This document shows positions 35,825 to 46,567 of a stretch of 64,000 nt of DNA, piece by piece. The number at the start of each line of letters is the position of its first letter. Positions within the stretch are counted from its first letter, which is position 1. Source of the stretch: Capsicum annuum. Taxonomy: Eukaryota; Streptophyta; Magnoliopsida; Solanales; Solanaceae. A model generated the notes under the pieces. That model had not been told where the DNA came from, searched no databases, and worked only from the letters and a program-made list of their open reading frames with translations. Both the position numbers and the translations under genes were made by a program. The DNA lies in assembly GCF_002878395.1 (NCBI RefSeq), contig NC_061116.1, forward strand, positions 117,577,125-117,641,124, in the 5' to 3' direction.

Positions 35825-36146
35825 TGGGCTAACAAGGACCCTATTTCTACTTTGTCTACTCATGTACTGAAAGGTGTTTTTTTTTACTTTTTCTTTTATT
35901 TCTGGTACAAACACTGGACGGAATTAACTATATGCACTTTCTACCAACCAGGAGTCCGAGGGGTCACTAGATGTTGCTATGGGCATGTTGCTAATAAGGA
36001 ACCTATTGCTACTTTGTCTACTCATGTACTGAAGGGCACTGTTTCTGATTTTACTTTTAGTTCTGGTATCAACACTGGATAGAATCAACTATATGCACTT
36101 TCTACCCCCCAGGAGTCTGAGGGGTCTCTATATGTTGCTACGGATA
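35825..36146 (+). repeat. 162-bp tandem duplication between gag and protease of element D
   Basis: Two copies start near 35825 and 35987. 'tactttgtctactcatgtac' occurs at 35848 and again at 36010, exactly 162 bp (54 codons) apart. Both copies end in 'atatgcactttctacc' and 'caggagtc.gaggggtc'. Because the period is a multiple of three, both copies are read in one frame (35801-36082), encoding ISTLSTHVLKG and IATLSTHVLKG. A T-rich expansion (35878-35886) marks the first copy. Confidence 0.9.
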
Positions 36147-36600
36147 TGTTACAAATTCTTTTTATGTGATGTGTATGCTTTTATTGGTATGATTTTTCCC
36201 TCTCTCTTATGTGACCTCATTTGTGTTTATGTATTTCAATTTGGTTCTAAGATATTTTGGGATCCTTTTCTATTTCTACCCTAGTAAGGGAGTCTGTGGT
36301 TTCAAAGAGTCTATAAGTGGTTTGTGGTAGCTGATGGTAATAAAAAAAGTCTTGTTGATTTTCTAGGAATGTATTGCATTCTTTCTATGCTTCCTTACAT
36401 TATCGGAATCATAAATCCATGATTAAAATTCCCTAATGAATCAGTCATTGTACGGGAAGGGGGTTCCTTAGTGACTAAGGAGAAGTTCATCTCTAATTAT
36501 AGAGCCCGAAAGATGATCTCTAAAGGGTAATTGTTTCATATAGTCTGAGTTCAAGACTCTAACTCAGGAAGTCTTTCTCTAGAGTTTGAATCTATGGTTA
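36147..36600 (+). pseudogene. Protease and protease-RT linker remnant of element D
   Basis: The catalytic part is lost. The text begins with VYAFIGMIFPSLLCDL-like decay of the 'DPGATLSFVTPYVA' region, then FGSKIFWDPF, ESVVSKRVYKWF, NKKSLVDFLGMYC and, near 36450, VIVREGGSLVTKEKFISNYRA and RKMISKG. These match the linker '...FKFPNE....W.....PKGKFISYLKARK.ISKGCLYHLVRV'. After about 36600 the reverse transcriptase that should follow is missing. Confidence 0.7.
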
Positions 36601-37075
36601 CTGAGTATCCTTAGGATTATTGTTAATACCTTCCTAGTACCCTGGAGAGAAGTTTGATTGGTGGGTCTGTCTTGTCCCAAACACTTTCCTAAATTACCAT
36701 TCCTTTTTTCTAGAATAGTTTTGGTGAAGTTTTTCATTTTTGCATACATAAGAGGGTTGGTTTTCCTTAGGAAAGTTTAAGTTTGATTGGACTGGCCCTC
36801 TAGCATGGGTCACATTCTTCTGGTTTTCCATGCTTCTATTTTGAGAAAGTAAATAGGTGATCCCTCATTGGTTGCCTGCCTTAGAGGGTGTTGGTATTTT
36901 GGACTATGTGCCTTAGAGGAGGTCCCGGTAAGGATCTTGGGTTGATAAGTTCGCCCGGTTGCAAACGACAGAGGTGTCTTCTATAAAGGTTCTATGGAGG
37001 AACCAAAAGTATGAGGAAGCTACTTAGGGGGTGGAAGAGGACATGAAGTCCAAGTATCCATATTTGTCCTCCATT
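36601..37075 (+). pseudogene. Integrase C-terminus of element D
   Basis: From about 36775 the text reads LIGLALAWVTFFWFSMLLF, then VIPHWLPALEGVGILDYVP, KVLWRNQKYEEAT and VEEDMKSKYPYL. This corresponds to 'FH.SMLRK..GDPS...PLE......YEE.PV.ILDRQVR.LRTK...SVKVLWRNQ..EEATWE.E.DM...YP.LF' of Pol. About 170 bp before it (36601-36774) are not readable. Everything from reverse transcriptase through integrase core is missing. Confidence 0.8.
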
Positions 37076-37370
37076 TTGGGATCTTGTGTTTGAGATGTGT
37101 GTGTTGGTGCTCTTAATTTGGTTTGTGTCCTTGTAAAGTAATTGGTTCGAGTCCCTAAACTTTGATGTGAACGAACGTCTTTGATGGACAATGGGTTGAG
37201 ACCCAAAGTTAAATGAATGAATGGTTGATTGATAATGATCTTGTCGTGTTCCTTGACCTAGTTGTATGTCCTTATTTTTTAGCATGGTTTAAGGTTAGTT
37301 TGATGAATAAAGGCATGTTAACTTGTGATTGTGTTTGATTTACTCATCCTTCGATGATGAACGATCCTAA

Positions 37371-37381
37371 GTGGGGGAGAA
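37371..37381 (+). other. Polypurine tract of element D
   Basis: The sequence gtgggggagaa directly precedes the 3' LTR start (tgaaatacc at 37382). Confidence 0.85.
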
Positions 37382-39241
37382 TGAAATACCCAAGTCCTTG
37401 GCCTTGCTAAAATTCTTGGGTTTTGGACCTTCTATCCATGATATGATTTAGGGTACTAGTCATACCCTTGGATCTTAGTGACCCCTCACTCATTTCCTAG
37501 GCAGTGTGGTGGGGGTTATACACTGTCTAAGATATAACTTAGCCGCCCCATAGTCGTACCTTTCAGTTCAAGTCATATGATGTCTTAGGTGTTGTCATGA
37601 TGAAACTCTCTTGAGTATGGGTCAGGGTACCATTCATACCCTAATATATGAGTTAGGCATGTATAGTCGTACCTTGGTCAGTTTAGGGGACCTTGGTGAG
37701 GCCTAGGGTATGAGTTAGGGTACTCCTTGTACCCCAGGGTACGATTTGATGAGGGAATCGTATCCTTCTGCGAGTTGGGTTTTCAGCTTTTAAGCTGAGG
37801 GCTTTATAGAAATTTCTCACCCTGAAACCCTTAAGTCCCCTCACTATGTAACCTATTGTATCCTCTCTTAACACATTTTGGAAGATCAAAACTCACAAAA
37901 AAAAACACTCTGTAACTCACTTTTCAAGATTAGAGGCTTGGGTTTGAAGAGGTGTTCTTCTTGAGGATAAAGTGGTCAAGTTTCTTTCATGAATTTCCTT
38001 GTATAAGGTATGTATCTCTTCCCTCATTGTTAGTTCAGAATATCACGTGTTTTAAACAATTATTTTGACTTGTAAATGGTGGTTTTGGAAATCAAATGTT
38101 GAAGGTATTGAAACATAGTGTTGGGTATTGTTTGCTCTTGCTTTAATATGTGTTTCTACATATTGTTGGTGATGTTTTGCACATGTGGGTACGTGTTGAT
38201 TTTGGATTGACAAATGGGTCATGAGTAACACTAAGATTGATGATTTCTACTTTGGTTTTAGTCTTGATAAAAGTGTGCCCTCATGGTGTTTGTGAAAATG
38301 GCTAAGAGAGTTAACTAACTAGTCACTTAATAATGGTACATTGAACTATGGTATTGGTATAGTGAATATGAATGAGATATGACATTGTTGTAATGAATAT
38401 TAATTCTTGGTAAATCGTTGGTAAAGGCATTGTTGGCCATGTAATGAGTTAATGGATGTCTTTGTTAGCTGGTTGACTAAATTGGGTTAAACTCCATAAA
38501 CATGAACTCGATTCGTGATTGAACTAAAGATGGGTATAAGAATATTAATGATGAATGATTGGCTTGTACAGGTCTTGATGACCATAAATGAGTTTGCATC
38601 GTGATCTGAACTAAGGAACTGGCCTAATAAATTGATTGGTTGATTAAATGATTTCATAAAGATCGTATGGTAATATATGTAATGTTGAATTGTATCTTTG
38701 GATTCTTGAATTTTCTAAATAAGTTTGATTCCTCATTGGTTGAATTTAATGGGTCATAATTCATGGATTAAAAAGGGTTAGAATCCAAATTGACAACTAG
38801 AAATTGTTGTGACGGTTTTTGGTTCAAGTCCACTTACCATATAAGACGTGAAGGTTTGTGGTTTGGGTCCACCTACCATCTAAGATGTGAAGGTTTGTGG
38901 TTCGGGTTCACTTACCATATGAGATGTGAAGGTTTGTGTTTTAGGTCCACTTACCATATAAGATGTGAAGGTTTGTGGTTCGGGTCTACTTACCATATAA
39001 GATGTGAAGGTTTGTGGTTTCGGTCCACTTACCATATAAGATATGAAGGTTTGTGGTTTGATTCCACTTACCATATAAGATATGAAGGTTTGTGGTTTAG
39101 GTATACTAACTGAATAAGGTGTAAAGCTTTGTGGTTTGGGTCCACCTACCTTATAAGATCAGTCATTCTATGGTTTGGGTCCACGTACCATATTAAAATG
39201 TGAGGGCTTGAGGTTCGAGTTCTCTTGTCCAAGGTAATGGA
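37382..39241 (+). repeat. 3' LTR of element D, left part
   Basis: It is homologous to 32045-33820 throughout. It ends at 'gtccaaggtaatgga', where element E begins. The last five bases, atgga (39237-39241), are the left copy of E's target repeat. The LTR resumes at 61875. Confidence 0.9.
38805..39180 (+). repeat. 39-bp minisatellite in 3' LTR of element D
   Basis: About nine copies of the unit seen at 33445-33780. Read as protein, 13 codons repeat as YHIRCEGLWFGST. This gives a 107-codon frame on the plus strand (38790-39113) and a 64-codon frame on the minus strand, neither a real gene. Confidence 0.9.
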
Positions 39242-39879
39242 TGACACTCCCCAAAACTGGTCCATGTCGTTGGGGAACCTCGAGCCACATGAACCATAGG
39301 TCACCGTTTTAATCTAACCCAATCATCATCACATCCATTGCAAGGGACGGGTGAATCCCAATCATATAATAAGATAACGGAAACAATACTAGAAGTCATA
39401 ACTTAACAATGTCAACCATTTCATAGATACCAATACACCCAAGTCCACAGTGCTACACAATACCTCTGTACAACGTTGTTTAGAAATGCATATGTCGGGA
39501 AAAGCCCCTGACAATAGCCAAAATAAGTCAAAATGAGACTAAGTATTAAGATAGGATACCAAGAAGGAATTTCTTCCAAAGTAAGGAAGCTCACCATTCC
39601 CAAGTCAATGTACGAATCGCTTCGATCACCTAATCACTGTGCAGGAAGAGAAGATATTTCGACCCCTATGTTGCATTAGGACATAGTGTTCGGAATTGGT
39701 TAGCGGTTGGAGTACTAGAATGTAACTCATAAATAAGGATAAAATAACATCATCAGTTAATAACAAGTCAATATATCATATTCAACCATATTCATGACCT
39801 TATCCATACATATCTGTATATCACATTCCAACAAGTAAACAAGTGAAAACAATATTCTCAAAGCACACAATCATGAGAC

Positions 39880-40330
39880 GTGAAGTGGAGGACTTTGACC
39901 TTCCACACTTAGATTCAACAATTCATATTTGGTATGGGACTTCAACTACATTCATATATCACTTAGACAGAGGACTTTAACCGTGCATACACTCATTAAG
40001 GAAGAGACTCTAACCACATACACATCTATTAAAGCAAGGGACTCTAACTATATGTTCACATTCATTTTGGCAAGGGGCCCTAACCATATGCCCACACATT
40101 AGGAAAGGGACTCTAAACTCATTCCATATTAGATATGGGACTCTAATATAATCCATTTCATTTATCGAGGCACTTCAACCTCAAGAGATCTCATTGTGCA
40201 AGGGACTTTAACCACAAGAGATTTTATTAGGCAAGGGACTTTAACCTCAAGCCTTTTCATCAGGAAAGGGACTTTAACCTCAAGCCATTATGAATATCAT
40301 TAGTCGACATTGGAACTCTAACCCTTTGTC
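39880..40330 (-). repeat. Degenerate ~33-bp tandem repeats in 3' LTR of element E
   Basis: The word 'aagggactttaacc' or 'aagggactctaacc' recurs about twelve times at spacings near 33-38 bp. The same array is in the 5' LTR at 47240-47660. Confidence 0.8.
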
Positions 40331-41195
40331 CATACATCATCATCTACTCTATTCACACTCAAGGACTTTAATCCATTTAGATAATTCAACACTATAGATG
40401 ACCACATGGTAATCATGGGAGCCTTTGTTGCTCAACCATTTCAATAGGCTAATACTTTAATTCAATTCATCATACAATTCATTTATGGTCATCAAGACCC
40501 TTACAAACTATTCACATTTCATTTGAAAACTTATACCACATTCAGACCACACTTTAGTTCAACACACAATTCAAGTTTATTTTTACGCTTTCGGACTTTA
40601 ACCCCTTGTTAATCATCAACCAACAAGGTAATAAATTTCTCCACACGTGGATTACAATACCTTTAAAATATCATTTAACAACTATTCATACTATTGGGGA
40701 ATTGCCCTAGTTCAAAACATCATCAACAAAAGACTAGATAACTCACTTAGACATTTTCACAAGCACATTGTGTGCATGCCTTTACCAAGGAAATTTTCAT
40801 GGTAAAAATCATCAAGATTAGGGTAACTCAAGACTCACATGTTATACCACATAAACAAAGCACTCACATATGTAAATAATGATCAATAACATGTATAAAC
40901 ACAAGTCTAAGCAAAGGTCCACATTATTTTTCATTAGGCAAAAAAACTCTTTCATTTGATTTCAAAATCACTATGTACACTTACTAATTCAAGTGTAACA
41001 TACAAGGGTTTAGCGTTATTTATCAAGGGCAAGAGTGACATGCCTCATAAAAGTTGATTCACCAAGAGTCTTGACTTCACTTTGCCTCTTAAAGATCACC
41101 CTTGAAACCGTAGCTCCAATTCTTCATAGATGAGTTTGAGAGAATCGTTTGGATGTTTGATCCACTCAAAAATGTGTTTAAGGAGGCCATATACA

Positions 41196-41203
41196 CTTAT
41201 ATA
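41196..41203 (-). promoter_or_regulatory. TATA box in 3' LTR of element E
   Basis: The minus strand reads tatataag. It is conserved in the 5' LTR at 61378-61385, and conservation in both copies supports a real promoter element. Confidence 0.65.
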
Positions 41204-41675
41204 GTGAAGTTACTTAGGATCTAGGGTGTAGGAAATGACCACAAGTCCCTTAGTTTAAAGTTGGAAAATGGACCTGTCCCGCGGTACGACTTACTAGGGG
41301 AACCATACCCTAGGGTATGAGTGGTACCCTAGGCTTCTGCAAGGCCACCTACACTGTTAAGGCTACAAACACAAACCCTTGAGTAGCATCCAAAGGTTAA
41401 GACTCAACCCCTAACTCATATGCTTCAACTGTATAAAAAATAGTCCACTCAAAGTTCAAGTCTAGATTCTATACAACTCTCTTGGTAGGACTCGTACCCA
41501 TTGGTACGATTGAGGAGGGGGTCACTTGTACCTAGGACCGTGAGTAATCCTCACCACACTACCTAGGAAATGAGATGGGAAGAGAAGGAGGATATGACTC
41601 ATGACCCTAGTCGTCCCCAACTCAGATGCACCCAATGAAGATGTTCTTCTCACGGTTCAAAACCTAGGTCTTTCA

Positions 41676-41690
41676 ATTCTCCCCCATTTG
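41676..41690 (-). other. Polypurine tract of element E
   Basis: The minus strand reads caaatgggggagaat directly before the 3' LTR start TGAAAGACC. Confidence 0.85.
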
Positions 41691-42078
41691 GATCATTTCT
41701 CTGCGAAAGACAGGTAAGGAAATTATAACGTAAGTTAACACATTATCACACACCAAAATAACCTTCAAACAAGTTAGGACAAAGAACACAACAAGGATAT
41801 AACATAATACATATCATGATCATCATCAAACAACTTGGGACTTAAACCCATCATTTATCAAAGACTCTTGTTCATTTCAAAGCTTAGGGACTTAAACCCC
41901 CTACTTATCAACACTTATTTATTTCACAACTTAGGGACTTCAACCCATCAAATTATCAAGGATACTTGCCCAACTCAAAGACTAGGTACTCGAACCCAAC
42001 ATATAACAAGACACAAATCAATTCAACACATGGGGACTTTAACCTTTGCCTATCAAGACATAAATCAAGGTAACAAGA

Positions 42079-42615
42079 TTAACACATACCTTCATCACAA
42101 ATTCTCGGGATGGGAAAAAAATGTGGATACCTTGTCTTTTTGTCCTTTTTTGCTTCCCTTATAGATTCCTCCGACTTTTGGTTCCTCCATAGAATTTTAC
42201 CTAAGGCCACCTCTTTTGTTCGTAATCGGTGAACTTGCCGATCCAAGATCCTCACTAGAATATCCTCATAGGAAAAAAAGTTCAAAATACTAATATCCTT
42301 CAAGGGAACAACCAACGAAGGATCACCTACATATTTCTGCAACATGGAGACATGGTAAATTGTGTGAATGGAGTTCATACTAGAAGGAAACTCCAATTCA
42401 TAGGCATCATTGCCGATCCTCTTCACAATCAAGTAGGGACCGATAGACCGGGGAGTAAGCTTCCCTTTTTTACCAAACTGCATCACTCCCTTCATGGGAG
42501 ACACGTTCAGGAATACCCAATCGCCAACACTAAACTCTGAGTCCCTACACCTCATATTCATATAAGATTTTTGGCAACTTTGAGTGATTTTGAATCTATT
42601 ACGAATTACCTTCAC
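42079..42615 (-). pseudogene. Integrase C-terminal domain of element E
   Basis: A 178-codon uninterrupted minus-strand frame, the longest in the window. It reads FKITQSCQKSYMNMRCRDSE, VGDWVFLNVSPMKGVMQFGK, GKLTPRSIGPYLIVKRIGND, YELEFPSSM, HVSMLQKYVGDPSLVVP and YEDILVRILDRQVHRLRTKE. This is the DNA-binding C-terminal part of gypsy integrase, followed by the end of Pol (WRNQKSEESI, YPHFFPI). The frame ends shortly before the polypurine tract, as expected for the true Pol terminus. Upstream the core is in broken frames (42616-43190). Confidence 0.9.
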
Positions 42616-43190
42616 CTATCTAAGGCTTGATGAACTCAATTGGGGCCAAGAAATTTACCCTCACTAACTTCGTACCACTTAATAGGAGATCAACATCTCC
42701 TACCTTACAATGCCTTAAAAGGCGCCATGCCAATGCTAGAGTGGTAACTATTATTATAAGAGAACTTAATCAAAGGCAAGTGGTCATACCAACTACGACT
42801 ATAATCAATAACACAAACCCGTAACATATCCTCCAATGTTTGGAAAGTCCTTTTCGCTTGCCTATCCATTTATGGGTAGAAAGCAGTACTAAGCCAGACT
42901 CTAGTACCCAAGACATTTTGCAATGACTTCCAAAAGTAGGATGAAAATGGAGGATCACGATCTGAGATGATAACAAATAGAGCACCGTGTAACTTCACGA
43001 TATCCACAAGATCAACTTAGCATAATCTTCCAACAAGTAGTTAGTCCTCACGAGAAAAAAGTAAGCAGACTTGGTCAAAATATCAATAATGATCCAAATA
43101 TAATCACATTAATTTCGATATCAAGGAAGACTGGTAACTAAATCCATATTAATAGCCTTCCACTTTCATTCAGGCAATGGAATCTGTTGA
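42616..43190 (-). pseudogene. Integrase catalytic core of element E
   Basis: Read in three frames on the minus strand: NMDLVTSLP (first catalytic Asp kept), YIWIIIDILTKSAYFFLVRT, NYLLEDYAKLILW, then SQIVILHFHP-like text replacing 'ISDRG.QFTS' so the second Asp is in a broken frame, [52 protein letters not shown] and RRC.SPIKWYEV. The order is complete but frameshifts near 43000 and 42900 inactivate it. Confidence 0.85.
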
Positions 43191-43504
43191 TACAAGACCC
43201 TGGGCCTTATGTGCTCAACTTTTACTTATTGGAACAGCATACACTAGGCTACATAACTAGCCATATCTCTCTTTATATTACCCAACCAATAGAACTCTCT
43301 CAGATCATGATACATCTTGGTGGAACTGAGGCAAATAGCATAACAGTATTTATGAGCCTCGGCCATGACCCTTTCCCTCAATCCATCGACGTCAGGAACA
43401 CATAGTCTACCTTGGTATCTCAAGATACCATCACCACCAATCACAAAGTCTACAACTTTATGTTGTCCTGCACTACTCTTGATCTTCAACAAGCTGGGGT
43501 CCAT
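43191..43504 (-). pseudogene. Integrase N-terminal zinc region of element E
   Basis: The minus frame 43504-43244 reads VVDFVIGGDGILRYQGRLCV, PDVDGLRERVMAEAHKY, STKMYHDLREFYWLGNIKRD and MASYVA. This is the linker plus HHCC region. The second His region ('SIHPG') has become 'AICLS' and the CC pair just after is interrupted by a stop ('AYVA.C'), so zinc binding is lost. Confidence 0.85.
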
Positions 43505-44370
43505 TGCTTGCTTTTTCTTTATCTAAACAACAAGAGACGACTGAGATACTGGAAGCACAAATACACCACCATCCTTGGAGTCTGCAAGTCAAACTCTAAG
43601 ATTAGACAAATGGTGAATGTCCCTCACCAATTCCTGCTTGTCCTTATCCACATGAGACAAACTTTACACAGGAAATCTACTAAGAGCATCAGTGACTACA
43701 TTAGATTTATTAGGGTGGTAATGAACACTTATATCATAGTCTTTCAACAACTCAAGCCACCTCTTTTGCTTGAGGTTCAAATCCTTTTGAGTAAACATAT
43801 ATTGAAGACTCTTATGAGAGGAAAAGATTTCAACATGAACCCCATAAAGATAATGTCACCAAATCCTTGATGAAAAAACCAAGGTAAACAACTCTACATT
43901 ATCATTAGGGTAGTTCTTTTCGTGAGCCTTCAATCGCCTAGAAGCATAGGCCACCACCCTACCATGTTGTATCAAACAAAATTGAGACCAATACAAGAAG
44001 CATCACAATACACTATGAAAAATTCATTACCTTCGAGAAAGGTCAAAACCAAAGCCAAAGTCAACTTATCTTTCAACTTCTCAAAACTACCCTTACACAC
44101 ATCCGACCACAAAAACTTGACGTTTTTCTGGGTCAACTTGGTCAATGGGGAAACTATAGTCAAGAAACCCTTTACAAATCTTCTATAATAATTGGCCAGA
44201 CCCAAGAAGCTTTGAATAACAGTTAGAGTTGTAGGTCTAGGCCACTTTTTAATCACCCTACCTTTTGGGGATCTACCATGATCCTTTTACTAGAGATAAA
44301 ATGACCAAGAAAAGCTATGACTTTCGATGAAAACTTACACTTAGAGAACTTGACATATAAATAATGATCC
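43505..44370 (-). pseudogene. RT C-terminus and RNase H of element E
   Basis: From 44370 down: DHYLYVKFSKCKFSSKVIAF, LGHFISSKRIMVDPQK, then 44256-43972 reads WPRPTTLTVIQSFLGLANYY, RRFVKGFLTIVSPLTKLT, NVKFLWSDVCKGSFEKLKDK and FFIVYCDASCIGL (RNase H first Asp kept). Downstream decayed text includes [20 protein letters not shown] (near 43790) and RNase H end phrases (near 43690). The polymerase palm with the YVDD-type motif is absent upstream. Confidence 0.85.
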
Positions 44371-44690
44371 TTCAAAGCTTACAACAAAGCACGGAGGAGA
44401 TCTACATAATCCACCTCATACTTAGAGCCATTTTATAAGGAGAGATAGAAATTAGTTGAGTGTTCGGAGAAATATCAATCCCAAAATCAATTTCCCTATT
44501 AGGAGGAATACCGAAAAGATCATTAGGAAACTCATTAACCACTAAAATAAATTCTAGGGAAGTCTCTTCTAAGTTAGAATATTTAACTCGGACCAAATGA
44601 TATAAACACCTCTTTGTAATCAACTTTTGGGCATTAAGGTAAGAAATGAATCTTCACCTAGGCACCAAAGAACCACCTTCCCATGTAATG
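44371..44690 (-). pseudogene. Protease-RT linker of element E
   Basis: The minus frame 44623-44402 reads KRCLYHLVRVKYSNLEETSL, EFILVVNEFPNDLFGIPPNR and EIDFGIDISPNTQLISISPY, the segment just before the RT fingers. It then jumps (near 44400) to the RT C-terminal text, so roughly 120 codons of RT are deleted. Confidence 0.85.
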
Positions 44691-45110
44691 GCCGGCTCAT
44701 TAAGGAATTTAAACATGACCATATGGGTCCGACAATCTAAGGAAGCATAATACGAATGCAACCAATTCGTCCCCAGAATGACGTCAAAATGACCATTTCT
44801 AGCTTTATCAAGTTTCCAAGATTATCTCTACCACTAATAGATACAACACACCCCCTATAGACCCTTTTAGTAATCACAGAGTCTCATACTAGGGCAATAA
44901 TTCAAAAAGTAACTGATAAACTCTCAGGACCATAATCAAGATGCACAACCACATACAAGGTCACATAAGAAAGAGTAGACCCTGTGTCAAGCAAAAAATT
45001 CACATCATAGGAGAAAAGTCTCAACATACCTATGAAGACATCGGGAGATGCCTTAGAATCCTAGTGAGTAGCAAGTATATACAAGTGGTTCCATCCAGTG
45101 TCGGTGCCAA
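44691..45110 (-). pseudogene. Aspartic protease of element E
   Basis: On the minus strand VNFLLDTGSTLSYVTLYVVV spans the active site. The codons for Asp-Thr-Gly-Ser lie at 44977-44988, the classic D-[ST]-G triad of retroviral-type proteases, and are intact here. Downstream text SVITKRVYRGCVVSISGRDN and, near 44790, WGRIGC / FWG decay of 'ILGMDWL' follows. Stops between show it is not functional. Confidence 0.8.
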
Positions 45111-46357
45111 AAATAAAAGCAAAAATAGCCATAGCACCCTTTGGTATAGAAGTAGATGGATTAGCAATAGAATCCTTGTTGTTCCAAGAAGCTTCTGGAG
45201 AGGGGCACTCACACTGCATATGCCCAATCTAACAACAACTATAATATTTACTTCTCCCCTTCTCATACTGACCATGATGAATCTAACCATAAAATCTCTA
45301 GGGAGGGTAGGGTGGAGTTGACTGTGCACCGCTAGTGTGAAATTGGGCAGCCTGTTCCTGAAACCCACCACTAAACTGAGATTAACGATTACCTGATGAC
45401 TTTGGGTAAGGAGAGTGCACACTAACCGAGGAGAAAGAACTTGAACTATCTCATTTCTTCCATAGAAACTTACCTCTATCTCTATCACTAGGCTCAGAAG
45501 ACCTAAAATTCTACCCTTGCCTTTCACTAAACTTAGATTACTTCTTTTTCTCTTCTTCCACTTATTGTTTATACACGATCAAATTAGAGATATCCATATT
45601 TTTAATCAATAAGGCCGCCTTGCTCTCAAGGACTAACTCATAGGATAGTCCTGAGACAAATATACTCATCCTAGCCCTTATGTTGGAGACTATATCGGGA
45701 GCATACCTTGACAATTGATGGAATTTCAAGACATACTCTTGAACGTATATCCTCTCTTGCTTTAAGTTCACAAACTCTTCTCCCTTTTCTTCCCCCAACT
45801 CTTGAGAAAAGAAGTTGTCTAAGAAAGCCTCAGAGGAATCCTCCCACATGGAGGGACTAGCATTCATACCTCTAGACAACTCCCACCCATTGTGCCATTG
45901 GTACGCTATATTTTTCAATTGGTAGGAAGAAAACTCAACGGCCTCAATCTATTATGCATGCATGATTCAGAAGATCTTCTCTATTTTATCAACGAAGCCT
46001 TATGGATCTTCCTCAACCTTGGTACCTAAAAATATAGAGGGGCTTAACCTCATGAATTGGCTAATTTTTATGGCCTAAAAACCAACAAATACCCAAAACA
46101 CCATGCTCCAATTGAGAGGCTACCGATTGAGTCAAGAGGTTTATAAAGAGATAAAACTTGGCATTGGTAATATCCCATTGAGGTGATGGAATAGGAGGGA
46201 TACTCTCATAGTTAGGATTTGTAGGGACAGGTGGAACCCCAAGAAAATAGCCAGATACCGCAGCCCTAGCCCAGGTTCAGACTCCAAAAGTTAGATGAAC
46301 TTCATCCATATAGCCCTCGAAAGGTTTTGATTGAGTCTCAGATCTCCTTAGAGACAT
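45111..46357 (-). pseudogene. gag of element E
   Basis: The start ATG lies at 46355-46357 (MSLRRSETQSKPF), matching element D's MPLRRSEVPTNPF. The capsid frame 45918-45562 is stop-free for 118 codons: IAYQWHNGWE, MWEDSSEAFLDNFF, GEEFVNLKQERIYVQEYVLK, LSRYAPDIVSNIRARMSIFV. The knuckle near 45200-45240 reads with decayed first cysteine and a stop but keeps IGHMQCECP. Several stops separate the start and the capsid. Confidence 0.85.
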
Positions 46358-46552
46358 ATATGAAAGATAGTAAATATAAATTAGAGGAATACAAGACCTT
46401 AGACTCTATTGCTTGAGATTGAAACCCAATAAAGGGAAACATTTCCTAAAATGCCTCGTAGCTCTTTTTTTTAAATTGTGGCGCGCTTCACACATATAAA
46501 AAAGACTCTACTTTACACAGTATTATGGACAACCAACTAACTAGAAACGTAG

Positions 46553-46564
46553 GATCTGATACCA
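46553..46564 (-). other. Primer-binding site of element E (initiator tRNA-Met type)
   Basis: The minus strand reads tggtatcagatc, one mismatch from the usual tggtatcagagc, three to four bases from the LTR end at 46568. Confidence 0.85.
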
Positions 46565-46567
46565 ACT

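Larger units (their letters stand above)
39242..41675 (-). repeat. 3' LTR of element E (2434 bp)
   Basis: Minus sense it opens TGAAAGACCTAGGTTTTGAA (41675) and ends TTTTGGGGAGTGTCA (39242). It carries degenerate repeats of about 33 bp at 39880-40330 ('aagggactttaacc') and a word block 'ggtacgact..gggtatgagtggtacc' at 41275-41620, upstream (minus sense) of TATA. Its end 'gacatgg.ccagttttggg' is shared with element D's LTR, so the two families are related. Confidence 0.9.

Noticed and set aside
38790..39113. 107-codon repeat protein frame
   Set aside because: It is a translation of the 39-bp LTR minisatellite. No start context or conservation is seen apart from the repeat.
43412..43870. 152-codon plus-strand frame
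   Set aside because: It is the antisense shadow of element E RNase H and integrase N-terminus, which read on the minus strand.
45030..45527. 165-codon minus-strand frame
   Set aside because: It is in the right strand but the wrong frame. The gag-protease text of element E reads in another frame (knuckle IGHMQCECP, then LLDTGSTLSYV).
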